Shown here in pieces: positions 32,622-43,424 of a stretch of 57,888 bases of DNA. The notes below the pieces were generated by a model. That model saw only the letters and a list, made by a program, of their open reading frames with translations. It was not told where the DNA came from and ran no database searches. Position 1 is the stretch's first letter, and every line of letters begins with the position of its first letter. The stretch comes from Parastagonospora avenae f. sp. tritici 18332-5 (lineage: Eukaryota; Ascomycota; Dothideomycetes; Pleosporales; Phaeosphaeriaceae): NCBI GenBank assembly GCA_022559985.1, contig JAFJTR010000130.1, positions 1-57,888 on the forward strand, in the 5' to 3' direction. Made by a program: the position numbers and the translations under genes.

Positions 32622-33197
32622 ATGGCGCCAAAGACACCCGACAGGCGCAACAAGGCGCGTCCTTCGCGCGGAGGAAGAGCAAGCACAGGATCGCGCGGTG
32701 GTGGTACCATTGGCGCTGGCGGGCGCAGAGAGTCGGGCAAGAGACGTACGCTCCCCAAGAAGACCAGCCGTGGTGCGCGCATATGTACTGACTTGTATCG
32801 CAGTTGGCCAAGCAGGACCTGCCCCTGAGCGTGCGAAGAAGCGCTACAAGCCAGGCACTGTCGCATTGCGCGAAATCCGCCGCTACCAAAAGTCGACCGA
32901 CCTTCTCCTCCTCAGGACGCCTTTCCAGCGACTTGTGCGTACCAGACATTGTCTTCACCTACCATGCGCTTACATTTCTAGGTCCGTGAAATCGCCCAAA
33001 CCGTCACCACCGAGACAGGCCCCACGAGATGGCAAAGCCAGGCTATCCAGGCGCTACAGGAGGCCACTGAAGCCTTCCTCGTCAATCTTTTCCACGACGC
33101 GAATCTGTGTGCCATCCACGCCAAGCGCGTCACCATCCAGCAAAAGGACATACAACTTGCCCGTCGGTTACGCGCCGCCTGGGGAGCTCCAGTTTGA
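32622..33197 (+). CDS. CSE4: Centromeric histone H3 variant CENP-A
   Basis: Three exons, introns 32746-32803 and 32935-32981; 156 aa. The N-terminal tail (MAPKTPDRRNKARPSRGGRA...) is Arg/Gly/Ser rich and does not resemble the H3 tail. The fold begins at RYKPGTVALREIRRYQKSTD, then TPFQRLVREIAQTV (alpha-1). Loop 1 (TTETGPTRW) is longer than in canonical H3. Alpha-2 is QALQEATEAFLVNLFHDANL, and KRVTIQQKDIQLARRLR closes the fold. A longer loop 1 and a divergent tail mark CENP-A, which defines kinetochore position. The first intron is taken as 58 nt (GTACGC...TCGCAG); a shorter alternative inside it, starting GTGCGC, would be only about 31 nt. Confidence 0.93.
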
Positions 33198-33588
33198 TCC
33201 TGCATCACAACATCTTCACCACCAGATACCCATTTTCTCGTTTTCTTGTTGTGCGTAGGGTGTGCACGGGTTATGTTGGAGAGCATTCAGTAACTCTTTG
33301 CTCTTGGATCAGGCGAGCTTCGGCTGTGTGTTTGCTACGACTTTTACGGGGTGGCGCACTGCGTCTGGCGTTCTATGGCGCAAAAGTGTCTGCGTGTCTC
33401 ATGGGTGGTCTCACATGTTTGTCGACATTGACGTCACATTTGATCTTGATTCATACGTTGAATGCGTCCAACTCTGTCTTTGTTGATCCGGGCCAACAAG
33501 CAATTTTATCCGTTATGAAACCGTTCGTGCATTGTGCTCATCTTGAAGAACTTCGTCGTTCCTGGAGCTTCTAGCATGGTCGACCTTA
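33198..33588. other. Intergenic between convergent genes
   Basis: 3' ends of the CENP-A gene and the F-box-like gene. Nothing else recognised. Confidence 0.6.
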
Positions 33589-34236
33589 TTATTTCGGCGC
33601 TAGCCAGTTGGCAATCGATGAAAGGCTACACACAGTGTGGTGACGAAACCTCCTAGTCCTCATGGTCCGCACGCCCGACGAATGGATATCTGCACTGCCC
33701 ACCGCTTGGGCAATCAACATGTGAAGTACGTTCACCGTGACGTCGTAGTCTTCCTTCCAGACGGATGTGTCCACGAAAGAAGACCCATGGACAATATCGT
33801 ATCTGCGGAAACGCGCAGCGAATGGAGTGATGACCACGACCTCTTGCAAGTTTGGCAGCCCGGGCAACGCTTCTGTGAATATTTGACTCAACATGAAGAG
33901 CACCTGCTCTTTCAGTGTATCCAACTCATCATCCTCCACGCTGGGAAACGCGATTTGTTCGTCTCCTAGTTGCGCGAACACGAGCTGCTTGACTCCCTCC
34001 CCGAACGCGGGTCGCTTGCTGACGTTGAGCAAAAGCTGCAGCGGTTTTGGATGCAAGTCGAGCCTGAGGGTGGAAAATGCCGCTTTTCCAAATTCGTATT
34101 GGGTCTTTAAACACAGAGCGCGACAGGTCAAACGTAAGCTGCAAATTCCATTGTCTTCAAAGCCGTACTTTGGCGTGACAAGGTGTCGGGTGATTTGGCT
34201 CAGAAGCTCGGTTGGGAGAGCTAATAGAGAGGCCAT
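33589..34236 (-). CDS. Short F-box-like protein of unknown function
   Basis: Single exon, 215 aa from the ATG at 34236; the frame is open slightly further but without an ATG. The N-terminus MASLLALPTELLSQITRHLV has the LPxELLxxI pattern of an F-box start, followed by SLRLTCRALCLKTQYEFGKA, the second half of the motif. F-box proteins recruit substrates to SCF ubiquitin ligases, but many short fungal ones have no known partner. It ends in SSIANWLAPK without recognisable repeats, so it may be a shortened copy of a larger gene. MITE copy B lies 176 bp upstream. Confidence 0.65.
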   Translation of the reverse strand: MASLLALPTELLSQITRHLVTPKYGFEDNGICSLRLTCRALCLKTQYEFGKAAFSTLRLDLHPKPLQLLLNVSKRPAFGEGVKQLVFAQLGDEQIAFPSVEDDELDTLKEQVLFMLSQIFTEALPGLPNLQEVVVITPFAARFRRYDIVHGSSFVDTSVWKEDYDVTVNVLHMLIAQAVGSADIHSSGVRTMRTRRFRHHTVCSLSSIANWLAPK

Positions 34237-34411
34237 ATGTGTGGGAATAGGGCGAATATGTTCTGACACTTAATTTGAAAAAAGCGGGATTGTACTCACG
34301 AGGATGCTATGTCGTTGCGCATAGCCTGAGATCGGAAGGCAGCAGCTTTAGAAGTCACGCCTGACCACAAGCGACCTAGGCTGCGTCGTTCTTGTCTCTG
34401 CTAAGTGCCAT

Positions 34412-34640
34412 CATCAGGCAGCGGCAAAATTCGTGCCCGCTCTGCAACTACACGGCATAAGCTAATAGTCTTTAAATGTAATACCATCATAAGCTTAGAG
34501 AAGCCTAAATATATACGAAGCTCTAGGAGACTCTACCTTATTCTCTTAGAAATCTCTGAATATATACAGGCCTCTTTTTCACCTGTTCTCGTGAAGAAAT
34601 ATTAACTAAAGGCGGGCAGGAATTCTGCCGACGCCTGCTG
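34412..34640 (+). mobile_element. MITE-like element, copy B
   Basis: 229 bp. The ends are imperfect inverted repeats: CATCAGGCAGCGGCAAAATT on the left and, read inward from the right, CAGCAGGCGTCGGCAGAATT. It is AT-rich inside and has no coding capacity. The reverse complement matches copy C (37522-37740) over the full length, for example GCCTGTATAT, AGATTTC, TAGAGCT, AAGCTTAT and AAAGACT in the same order. GCCAT occurs at both flanks (34408-34412 and 34640-34644) and may be a target-site duplication, overlapping the element ends by one base. Confidence 0.75.
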
Positions 34641-35080
34641 CCATGCTTGTTCTGCTTACTTTGATCGATTTGACTCTAGCGATGATCGTGGTCTTTATAT
34701 GTATTCACGCCGTGATGAAGCTGGTGTTCGGCAACAACCCTAGCCGCGTTCGGACTTCTTATCGCGTGATTCTACCTTCCTGTTCCACATGTTTCGCTGA
34801 CACGCATATCGCAACGTTTACAGGTGTCCGAAGCTTATTAGGCATGCCAAGCGCAGCTTCAACATGGAAGCTCTCCCTAGAGCCTTGGCCGTGGTGCTTT
34901 CCCCGCTCGTATCACCACTCTTAAGAAAGATCGACGTCATTGACTGGCTGCCTCAACTCTCGTTCCTGCGACTGCACTCACGCTATGGCCGAACAAGGAA
35001 GCTCAGTACGATGTTGCCAGCCCACTGTGTGCCGAAGAGGCAATTGACAGGACTGTATTTCTGCCGGCGCGAACAACGGT

Positions 35081-35087
35081 TATAAAG
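35081..35087 (+). promoter_or_regulatory. TATA box of the carboxypeptidase gene
   Basis: TATAAAG 69 bp before the start codon, within TTATAAAGGG; position and sequence fit a TATA box. Confidence 0.5.
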
Positions 35088-35149
35088 GGTGCGATAGGTA
35101 CCTGACTTGAAAGTTTGTTTCTGTGTCGCGACCCTTGGCTTAGGAAATC

Positions 35150-37513
35150 ATGCTTTTCAACAGACTGTTGTCTCTTGGAGTGGCTGGGGAATTGACAAAA
35201 CTCGTTGCTGCTCAGTTTCCCCCAAAGCCCGAGGGTGTTACTGTACTAGAGTCGAAACTTGAAGAGGGCGTTCGGATTTCCTACAAGGAGGTATGTAAGG
35301 CATCCAATGGTCGCCACCTTTTCCCACCACTTACTTTTGATCAGAATGACCTTTGCGAAACAACCGATGGCGTGCGAAGCTACTCAGGCTACGTTCACCT
35401 CCCAGCCGGAGCGCTGGCAGATCTCGGCGTCCAAAATCAGACATACGAGATCAACACGTTCTTCTGGTTCTTCGAGTCGAGGAAAGATCCCGCCAATGCG
35501 CCGCTTAGCATCTGGATGAATGGCGGCCCGGGAAGCAGTAGCATGGTCGGACTGCTACGTGAAAACGGACCCTGCTACATCAATGCCGATTCAAACTCTA
35601 CATCGATCAGCGAGTGGTCATGGAACAACGAAGGTATGTGGTGTCATTTAACTTCCCAGGAAAAGGCTCTCCAAAATGCATCCCGTTTGCGGCAGGTCAT
35701 CAGCTACGATAGGAATTGAATGGGACTATTACATAGCCTGAAGCCTACACAGCATCTTTAGGCTTTAATTGCAGGAGCAAGGTCATTTGAATAGCTTCAG
35801 GCACCCCTTTGCTTTATATGGTATTGATGGCATATATGGATTTGGGTGCAAGATTGTGTGCTCAAACATAACGCGTCCGAGCACAGACTAACTTTTTGTA
35901 GTCAATATGCTGTATCTAGATCAGCCGGTCCAAGTTGGCATGAGCTACGATAAGCTGACAAACATCACATCCAACATGGATAGTGGGGATGTCGAGGTGG
36001 CCGACTTCTCGAGTGAAGTACCCACTCAGAATGCTTCCTTCTACGTGGGCACATACCCAAGCCAGAATGCCAACCTCACCACTAAAGGTACCGAGAATTC
36101 AGCCCGAGCTCTTTGGAATTTTGCGCAAATCTGGTTCCAAGAGTTCCCTCAGGTACGTCAAGCAGATCTGATTTTTCACCTTCATTGACCGAATTAATTG
36201 TTCACCCACAGCACAAACCCAACGATGACCGAATCTCAATCGCCACGGAGTCATATGGTGGACGTTACGGGCCGGCGTTCTCCGCTTATTTTCAGGAGCA
36301 GAATGAGCGTATACTGAACGGTACCTGGACGGAGGCAGGCCAGACTCACCTACTACATCTCGATACGCTCTTGATCATCAACGGCTGCATCGATCGCTAC
36401 GTCCAATGGCCCGCCTACCCAATGATGATGTACAACAATACATACGGTATCAAGGCTGTCAACGAATCCCGATATGAAGGTGTAATTGATGACCTCTACC
36501 GCGAGGGCGGGTGTCTCGATCAAATCGAAGAATGCCGAAACCTGAGTCTTGCATACGACCCAACCAATCAAGGCTTCAACAGTTCAGTCAATAAGGTTTG
36601 TGCAGCAGCAGAGACCTTTTGCAGTGAGAACATTCGCGACCCCTACTTTGACACGGATCTGAACTACTACGACATCAGTGTGCCTGGCGCAGCATCTTTC
36701 CCTCCACCATGGTATCAAGGTTGGTTGAACCAGCCTCACGTGCAACAAGGACTGGGTATTCCCCTGAACTGGACGCAGTCCAATAGCGCATCCTCTCGAG
36801 CTTTCCGTAGCATTGGCGACTACCCACGGCCGGGATGGAAAGAAGATCTAGCATATCTGCTGGAAGAGGGCATCAAAGTCACGCTCGTCTACGGTGACCG
36901 AGACTACGCCTGTAATTGGTACTCGGGGGAATTGATTTCTCTCGCCATCCCATATGAGAACGCGACCTCCTTCGCATCGGCTGGCTACCAAGACCTCATC
37001 GTGAATGATACTTACGTCGGTGGTCAGGTACGTCAATACGGAAACCTCTCCTTCACTCGGGTATATGAAGCAGGCCACGAAGTACCAGCCTACCAACCCG
37101 AGACCGCATTCAAGATCTTCACTCGTTCACTTTTCAACTACGATATCGCGACTGGAAACGTCACGACAGCCTCCAGCCCCACCTATGGCACCAAAGGTCC
37201 AAAGGACATCTCTGGCATCAAGAACGAGCCTGTGGTGGACCCTGGCTCGCAATGTTATGTCCTTGACAGGGGTCAGTGTACAATTGAGCAGTGGGACACT
37301 GTCATGAACGGAACGGCTCTGATCAAAAACTGGATTGTGGTAGATGCAAACTCGAGCTACTTGTTCCCCGAGCTGGTGGGCAATGGTACGAGTCCGGCCA
37401 ACAGTACTCCGACAGGCGGCAAGCCTTCACAGTATACTGGTGCTGCAAGCTCAGTGAGCGCTTTTGGAAGCGCGGTGGTAGTAGCGGTCATTGGCAGTCT
37501 GATCATGGCGTGA
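35150..37513 (+). CDS. Secreted, probably GPI-anchored S10 serine carboxypeptidase
   Basis: Four exons, introns 35291-35344, 35634-35901 and 36153-36211; 660 aa. A signal peptide (MLFNRLLSLGVAGELTKLVA) precedes ETTDGVRSYSGYVHLPAG. The oxyanion region is FESRKDPANAPLSIWMNGGP. Catalytic residues are Ser in ATESYGGRYGP, Asp in YGDRDYACNW and His in YEAGHEVPAYQ. It removes C-terminal amino acids at acidic pH. The tail carries many sequons and ends in a hydrophobic segment (SAFGSAVVVAVIGSLIMA) preceded by small residues, the GPI-anchor pattern. The second intron is 268 nt, five times longer than any neighbour, and holds repeat sequence. The element-like copies B and C lie on either side in opposite orientation. 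Confidence 0.93.
35734..35802. repeat. Dispersed TAGCCTGAAGC repeat with inverted ends, inside an intron
   Basis: The left arm TAGCCTGAAGC starts at 35734. The right arm GAATAGCTTCAGGC at 35789-35802 is the reverse complement of GCCTGAAGCTATTC. The 69-bp unit lies within the unusually long second intron of the carboxypeptidase. TAGCCTGAAGCCTACACAGC here also resembles the reverse strand at 52104-52124. Confidence 0.5.
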
Positions 37514-37521
37514 TGATGTGG

Positions 37522-37740
37522 CACCAGGTGTCGGCAAAATTACCGCTCGCCGTTTCCTAACAAGAAGAGATGAAGAGATAGCCTGTATATGTTCAAAGAT
37601 TTCCTATAGAATTAGGCAGAGTATCTTAGAGCTGCATATACTTCTAGGCTCTCTTAAGCTTATACTGAGTATACCTCTAAAGACTGTTAGACCACTTCTC
37701 GTATATGCAGAGCAGACGCGAATTTTGCCGCTGCCTGGTG
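37522..37740 (-). mobile_element. MITE-like element, copy C
   Basis: 219 bp with ends CACCAGGTGTCGGCAAAATT on the left and, read inward from the right, CACCAGGCAGCGGCAAAATT: 18 of 20 positions identical. It aligns to copy B in inverted orientation. It begins eight bases after the carboxypeptidase stop codon, so the mRNA 3' end of that gene probably lies in the element. No clear target-site duplication. Confidence 0.78.
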
Positions 37741-37769
37741 ATAGTGTGTCAGGTAGACAGTAGCAAACC

Positions 37770-39203
37770 CTACCACTGCAGTCCTTTCAGAACTCTCCCC
37801 AACCTCCTCATACCCTCTGCCACGAACGCTTTCTCCATCGTATACACGACCCTAAACCACCCCGGCCTGACACTATGCTCTTCTCTAGGATGCAGAAACA
37901 CACCGCCATCCACCAACCTCTGCGCCAACATGCATTCTCTCTCAAACACACCATTCCCCTCCTGTGCAGGCGGTAAATACGGGCTCAAGTCAATCCACGC
38001 AAAGAACCCCGCATTTCCGCCCTTGAAATACTCAATGCCCAACTCTTCTAGCCCCGACGTAAAAAACCCATACGCCTCACCAATTCTCTCCCGCGCCAAC
38101 TCAATGAATCCCCGACGCCATACGCGATCCTCCAACATGGCGGTGGCAATCGCCACACTCGGCCCGCTGACACCATGGAATCGCAGAACAGCATGAACCG
38201 CTTTCTTCAATTGCTCGTTGCGTGTAATGAGTGCCCCGATCTTGAGACCTGCGGCGCCAAAGTCTTTGGAGAGACCGTACGTGACGTGGACGTAGTCGGG
38301 ATCAATGATGGCTTTTGTTCCCAGTGAGAGGAGAGACGTGAAGTGCACTGCGTCTGGAAATTTGGTATTGTGGAATACCGAGAGCGCGTAGATTTCGTCC
38401 GAGATGATGTGTAGGGAGTGTTTGGCGCAGAAGGATAGAAGCGCGAGTAAGGTGGGTTTGGAGTAGCATCGGCCTTTGTTCCTTTTTAGCAACTACGATT
38501 CGATATCGAGATAAGGAAAAATGGTATGCGAACCTAGCGGATTGTGCGGATTCACGATAAGCAGTGCTCGGAGTTTTACTCCCTCTTTCTCACATTCTTC
38601 AAGTTTCCGCTCCAACGCTGTTACAACATCCTCGTCAAAGCATTGCTCATGATCAGTCTCAGCAGCCACAAGTTGGACACCGGCTTCGTTTCCGAAATCG
38701 AGCTCAAAACGACCGTAGTAGGGCTTAGTCGTCAAAATGGCTTCTCCAGGTGAGCACAGGGAGTAAGCTAGAATACTGTGCAGTGCTGTTGCCGCGGCTG
38801 TAATCTTGATGTCGTCGCCAGCCAGGAGCTGATGAGGATGAAAGTACTCGTTGATATGCCTTGCCAGTGCAGAAGGTAAATGGGTGCCGCCGGCGGTGCA
38901 ATATGCGTAGCGAAAAGATGCGCCTGGTACATGTACCTATTGGAATAATGAGCTCTCAGCGTGATATGTGGAGGATGATGGCACGATGTCTCGGGTGGTG
39001 GAGCCTGAGCCCAGCCCATATCAAAGAAATAGCCATACCTTATTGGCAAACTCTTCCAGCTCTTTCTGCATCAACGCATTCTCCGCCGTACCAAACGATA
39101 TCAATCCGTCAGGATTAGTCTCAGGATCGTACTTCGTGCCCTGGGCAAATCGGAATGGAATATCTAGTTGGTCAGCATTCGCTTGACCGCGTGATGATAG
39201 CAT
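37770..39203 (-). CDS. Class I/II aminotransferase, ACC-synthase-like
   Basis: Three exons, introns 38937-39038 (102 nt) and 38474-38533; 423 aa. PLP-dependent fold-type I enzyme. It begins MLSSRGQANADQLDIPFRFA, then NPDGLISFGTAENALM, the ACC-synthase-like start. The second exon carries GASFRYAYCTAGGTHLPSAL and KPYYGRFELDFGNEAGVQLV. NPHNPLG joins RCYSKPTLLAL across the second intron. SDEIYALSVF follows, and the lysine that binds PLP sits in VTYGLSKDFGAAGLKIGAL. The C-terminal domain ends ERECMLAQRLVDGGVFLHPR. In fungi such proteins are usually generic aminotransferases, often near secondary-metabolite genes; ethylene-precursor synthesis cannot be assumed. The ATG at 39203 is the first in frame. 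Confidence 0.9.
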
Positions 39204-40004
39204 TGCGATAGCATATGACAATGCGCTTTGCGGTTATGCGCTCCTGACTTTTGTTTTAATGCGAATGCGCGAGATACAGCCGCGGGCCTGAGTTTATCGT
39301 GCTGACTAATATGCTCATCGTACTCATTACGGTACTTACGTGGCCAAAATTGGCTTAGACATGTTTTGGGCGACTACATAGCCAAGTGCTTTGATGTGAT
39401 ACCTGCTGTTGAATCATTGGCGCACAGCGCGACGCTAGATTATTTAAGTAAAGGGCATTGCATGATATCTGATATCTTGCAGGCTCCGTACTATGATAAG
39501 ACAAAAAGTCAGTCAAGATCCAGGATTTAAGAGGAACCCATCAGGTCTGTATACAACCGAAATTGAACGAGGCCACAAGGTGCACCTGGGTAGGCACATG
39601 GGTCCTGAGTTCAAAAGATCTGATTCTTATCCGGTGAGCACAATGCCCAGTCTAGTAGGTATCTCACATGCAAACTAGCCCACACCGATGCTTGAGCCAA
39701 ACAAAAAGATAAAAGGGCCGGGAAGAGACATGCAACGTGCTGACCACCAACTCCATAAAGTTAAGGCAAACCACACTGAACCTGTGTGGGTTAAAATGAA
39801 AGACGTCGTGACGTCGAAACCAGGTCGCATATACAAGATTAAGAGTTATAAACAGGACATTCCCGTTGGTCCAGCCACTTTTGGTGGGGTCGTAACTTCG
39901 GAGACGTCGTAGCGCGTAAAAGATCAAAGTACCTCATAGAGGTGTATGAGGCAGGCAGGCAGATGTGATGTCGATGACATCAGGAGCTGGGCGCGCGGCC
40001 ACGC
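39204..40004. other. Intergenic, 5' of the aminotransferase
   Basis: About 800 bp. Short open frames at 39493-39678 and 39664-39927 show no family features. Nothing else seen. Confidence 0.6.
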
Positions 40005-42610
40005 CTAGCGGATACTCTGCGGAAGTATGGAGAGCGGCGCTTGTGATAGATGCGACTTGAGTGACTGTTGCATCTTGGTGGCGAAGCTCGCATCGATGCC
40101 ATCTTCAAGCAGGCCGATGCCGCTATCGTCGTGGTTTGGCTCTTGCTGTGAGGTGTTCATATCCATGTCGTAGCCGAAGCTCATGTCGTATTGTGACTGT
40201 TGAGTAAAGCTTCGAGCATTGACTGATCATCTTGTGTTAGTTAACTACCATAGTCTTGGACTGTGTAAGCAGGTCGACTCACCATCGTGTGTTGTGTTTG
40301 CATCCTGCATCGCAACGTTACTAGCGGCGGACATGAACGATTGACTGGGGTCGAAGTCGGCGTCGATGCTGCTGTAGCGGCTCTCATTGTTACTTGCACT
40401 GCCACCATTGGCCATACCCGCGTGCATAGCGTTGTCCATGACAGGAGAAAGAGTGGGAGACTTCCAGTCAGGCGCAGTGTGACCAAGAAAGCCGCCTAAA
40501 GATGCGAGCCACTGTGCCATCTCGTCCACGAACACCTTGGTGAGCCACCAGCCTTGGAAGCTCCTGCCATTCTCCACTGTGATCTCCCGCAGCGCGGCAC
40601 TTCCAAGAGCACTGACGCAGTGCAGTATTGTACGTGCCGAAGCGCTAGGAAAGCGAGAAGGTAACCGAGTGAGAAAGGCGGCGATGCGGTCAATCACCGA
40701 TTCGGATGGGTCCGCAAGAGGGTCTGGTTGCGCGAGATGGTGGTAAGCACCAGAAGACAGTTGGACATCTTGCGGCAGTGGCCCCAACATGGATCGAATC
40801 TCGACCGTCATGATGTTGTACACCTCTTCATGGTTGCAGGACCCTGGCAGCTCGTTTGCGATGATGCGTTTCAAGTTGACATACTCTACCCAGTCAGCAT
40901 ACATCTGGATGCGGTGGTTGTCGGTGGTGAGTAGCACTGCAGCAGCGTGAGCTGTAGAGTTGACGCGAAGCATTTGTCGCAAGAGGTGTGTGAACAACGT
41001 GGCAGGCTCGAGCTTAGCTTCCAATACGTGCATAGGAAGCTGCGAAAACTTGGTGTTGATGTGCGGATGTAGAGTCTTTGCTACATTGTCGAGGAAGCGA
41101 AGAACAGGAGGCGGTGCCACCTGCAAGGTCAGTTGCGAGACGTTGCGGATCATCTTCTGGTACATCATCCAGTCGCACTCTTTGATCCACGGCGCGAGCT
41201 CAGGAGCAGAGAAGAGCTTCTGCACAGGTACAGTCAAGGTACCATGGAAAGTGCCAAACAAGCGGAAGAACTGCTTCTCTTTGCAGTACCGCACTGCATC
41301 GACAAGGGACGTGACATGGGTACGGTACATGGCCACCAAGTTTTGGACGGAGTCAGGGTCCGTACGCGCTGGTAGGTAGGGCGCAATATCGGGAAGCTCG
41401 ATCTCCAAGCCATCGGGTGCTTCCAGTATGTCGGGCGTGGGGAACTTGAGGTCATGTTCGTATGCCGTCTTTGTACGTGCGTTTGTGGAGCGGTAGTTGG
41501 GCGAGTAAATGTCGGTGTAAAGGAGGCCTTTCGAGGCAGTAGGGGCGTACTGTGTATTGTTTGCTTCTGTCGCGTTGTCGCGTGGTGGGAACTGCGCGCT
41601 GTCTGCAGGTAAACGAGGGATGGCATTGAAGTCGATCTTGGGTCCGGTAGACTGCTGTCGCTTCATCGCATGATGTGCCGTGGCGCCGCTCATGCTCGTG
41701 CTTGGCCGGCGCTGGGTCTCTTCTCCGTCGTCGCTGTCGTTGATGAGGGCGAGGTCGACGTAGTGGTATTTGGATTCGCCGCGGACGCCTAGTCGTCGAG
41801 TCTGGATTCCTGGGAAGATGACGCGCACGAGCTTGCCAAACGATGCGGGATTGAGGGGAATAACGCGGTCGGTACCACAGCGCTCTGCGTATTTGGAGTA
41901 GACACGGTTGCGCGGAACAGATGTTTTCGCAGTGCGGCAAACGGATCGCAGCCTGCGGGTGTGAGCGTACAGAATAAGTCTGAGCGAGGTCGAACTTACC
42001 ACAGCATGGCGAAGAGCTGCTTCGACTTCTCTGCCTTGGATGTCCGGTCGTTCTGGATGACCTCAGCAGCGACGTCTTTGAGATGACGGCCCTCGTTCTG
42101 CGCCAACAGCTGTCGTAGCTCCTTGTCGTTGGTAGCGCTGCCCGATGCTGAGCCCTTCTTCTTCTTGTCCTCGCTTTCCATCGGCGGCGCCATGAATGAG
42201 GGTTGTTGTTGGTGTTGCTGCTGCTGCTGCTGCTGTTGTGATTGCGGGGCCATTGATGTGTGGTATGGGTGCGTGTCCATGGGCGCTGACATGCCGTTTG
42301 GTTGAGGTTGCGGGGTGGAGTCGGACGGGTAGCCTAGGTACTGTTGCACGCTCTCCAGCGACATGCTCATGAGGTTGTCCTGTGCGCTAGCATGCTGGGC
42401 AGCCTGGAGCAGCGCGGGCTGCAAGGGTTCGCTGGTGAAAGCGGCGTTGTACTGCGGCTGGTGTGAAAACTGCGTTTGGCGCGACTGCTGCGGCTGTGGT
42501 TGGTATTGCTCAAACGAGTGGACGCTCGTGGTAGAAGCCCGGGAGAGCGGGCGATTGCTTCTTGTAGACATTGATGTAGTGGACCGTGAGCGATGCATGT
42601 CCGTGGCCAT
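40005..42610 (-). CDS. RFX1: RFX-family transcription factor
   Basis: Three exons, introns 41953-41999 and 40223-40282; 832 aa. A Gln/Ser/Pro-rich N-terminus with a glutamine run (residues about 123-136) leads to the RFX winged helix at about 202-280. This reads LWLRSVCRTAKTSVPRNRVY, then LNPASFGKLVRVIFPGIQTR and RRLGVRGESKYHYVDLAL, the SKYHY end being diagnostic. The first intron falls inside the domain. A long helical region follows, corresponding to the RFX extended dimerisation/effector part. In yeast RFX1/CRT1 represses ribonucleotide-reductase and DNA-damage genes; in filamentous fungi RFX proteins also control cell division and development. The target genes here are unknown. Confidence 0.93.
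42202..42239. repeat. CAG/CAA trinucleotide run encoding polyglutamine
   Basis: A 38-bp imperfect TTG/CTG run on the plus strand, encoding about eight glutamines then HQQQ in the RFX protein. Likely to vary in length between strains. Confidence 0.8.
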
Positions 42611-43424
42611 AATATGTGCGGATGTACTCTGTGTTTACACCAAAACAAAGCAATGGCAACCAGTTTAAAAAGGGTGTCCAAGAACCGCCAATGCTGTCAG
42701 GGTGCTCCAAGATGTGCCAGAAAGAGAGTTGAGCACGAAAGTTCGTCTCCGGCGTGTTGTGGGAAGGTGCGTCGTTGAGATGGCAGGTGCCGAGTCGTAG
42801 TCGTGTTGTTTCGGTACCAGGGCGATGGCAGAGACCGGACGAGATGCGCAAAAAAGTCGATCAGGACTGCTATGATGCTGGTGTAAGGATAAGCGAGTCC
42901 AAGAACGGCGACGGGCACGGCGTAGAGGCCCTCGATGTGGGAGAGAAGGTCACGAATGGATGTTTGTTGTTCTCATTTCGTCGGGGAAACCGCGAGGCAG
43001 GCGCACTAACTACTAGCACGTGACCAAATTGGAAGGCACGACCGACCCAAACGTTGTCAATGCACGCTGCACGGAACCTGGCGCCAGGTCAAGTCCATCT
43101 GCCATGACTACCGCGCATCCATGTCGCGTGAAATTGCATGAGAGTGACCCAATGTACATCCGCCGATTTGCATTTGGCGTGCAGCGACGAGGCTGTGGCA
43201 GCCTTCCAAGGTTGTTCTGTTGGTGACTGCCGGCGGCCTGGCTTGTGAAAGCCTGCTGTGCGTCATGCCAACTAACCTCGATACGTCACCCGCCCACATT
43301 CGCTTCTTCCTAATCCTGTCCCTCACCAAAACATCACCACCAAGCAGTGTACCACCACTCCCACACAACCCTCGCCGCAACTGCATCTATTGCTCCTCGC
43401 ACGCATCACCCTACCACAACCATC
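42611..43424. other. Divergent promoter region, RFX1 / YOP1
   Basis: 814 bp with no supported gene. It includes CACGTGAC near 43018, an E-box. The short open frames here resemble nothing known. Confidence 0.6.

Larger units (their letters stand above)
34270..35149. other. Intergenic with MITE copy B and the carboxypeptidase promoter
   Basis: Contains MITE copy B (34412-34640). An open frame starting at 34643 encodes a hydrophobic peptide without family resemblance; I do not call it a gene. A TATA box at 35081 lies 69 bp before the carboxypeptidase ATG. Confidence 0.6.

Noticed and set aside
32746..32803. Very short intron (about 31 nt) in CENP-A
   Set aside because: Shorter than any other intron here; a 58-nt intron with GTACGC and the same acceptor keeps the frame.
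34643..34924. Hydrophobic 93-codon open frame right after MITE copy B
   Set aside because: No family resemblance and no codon-usage or promoter support.
39493..39927. Small open frames upstream of the aminotransferase
   Set aside because: Overlapping frames on both strands, no recognisable protein.
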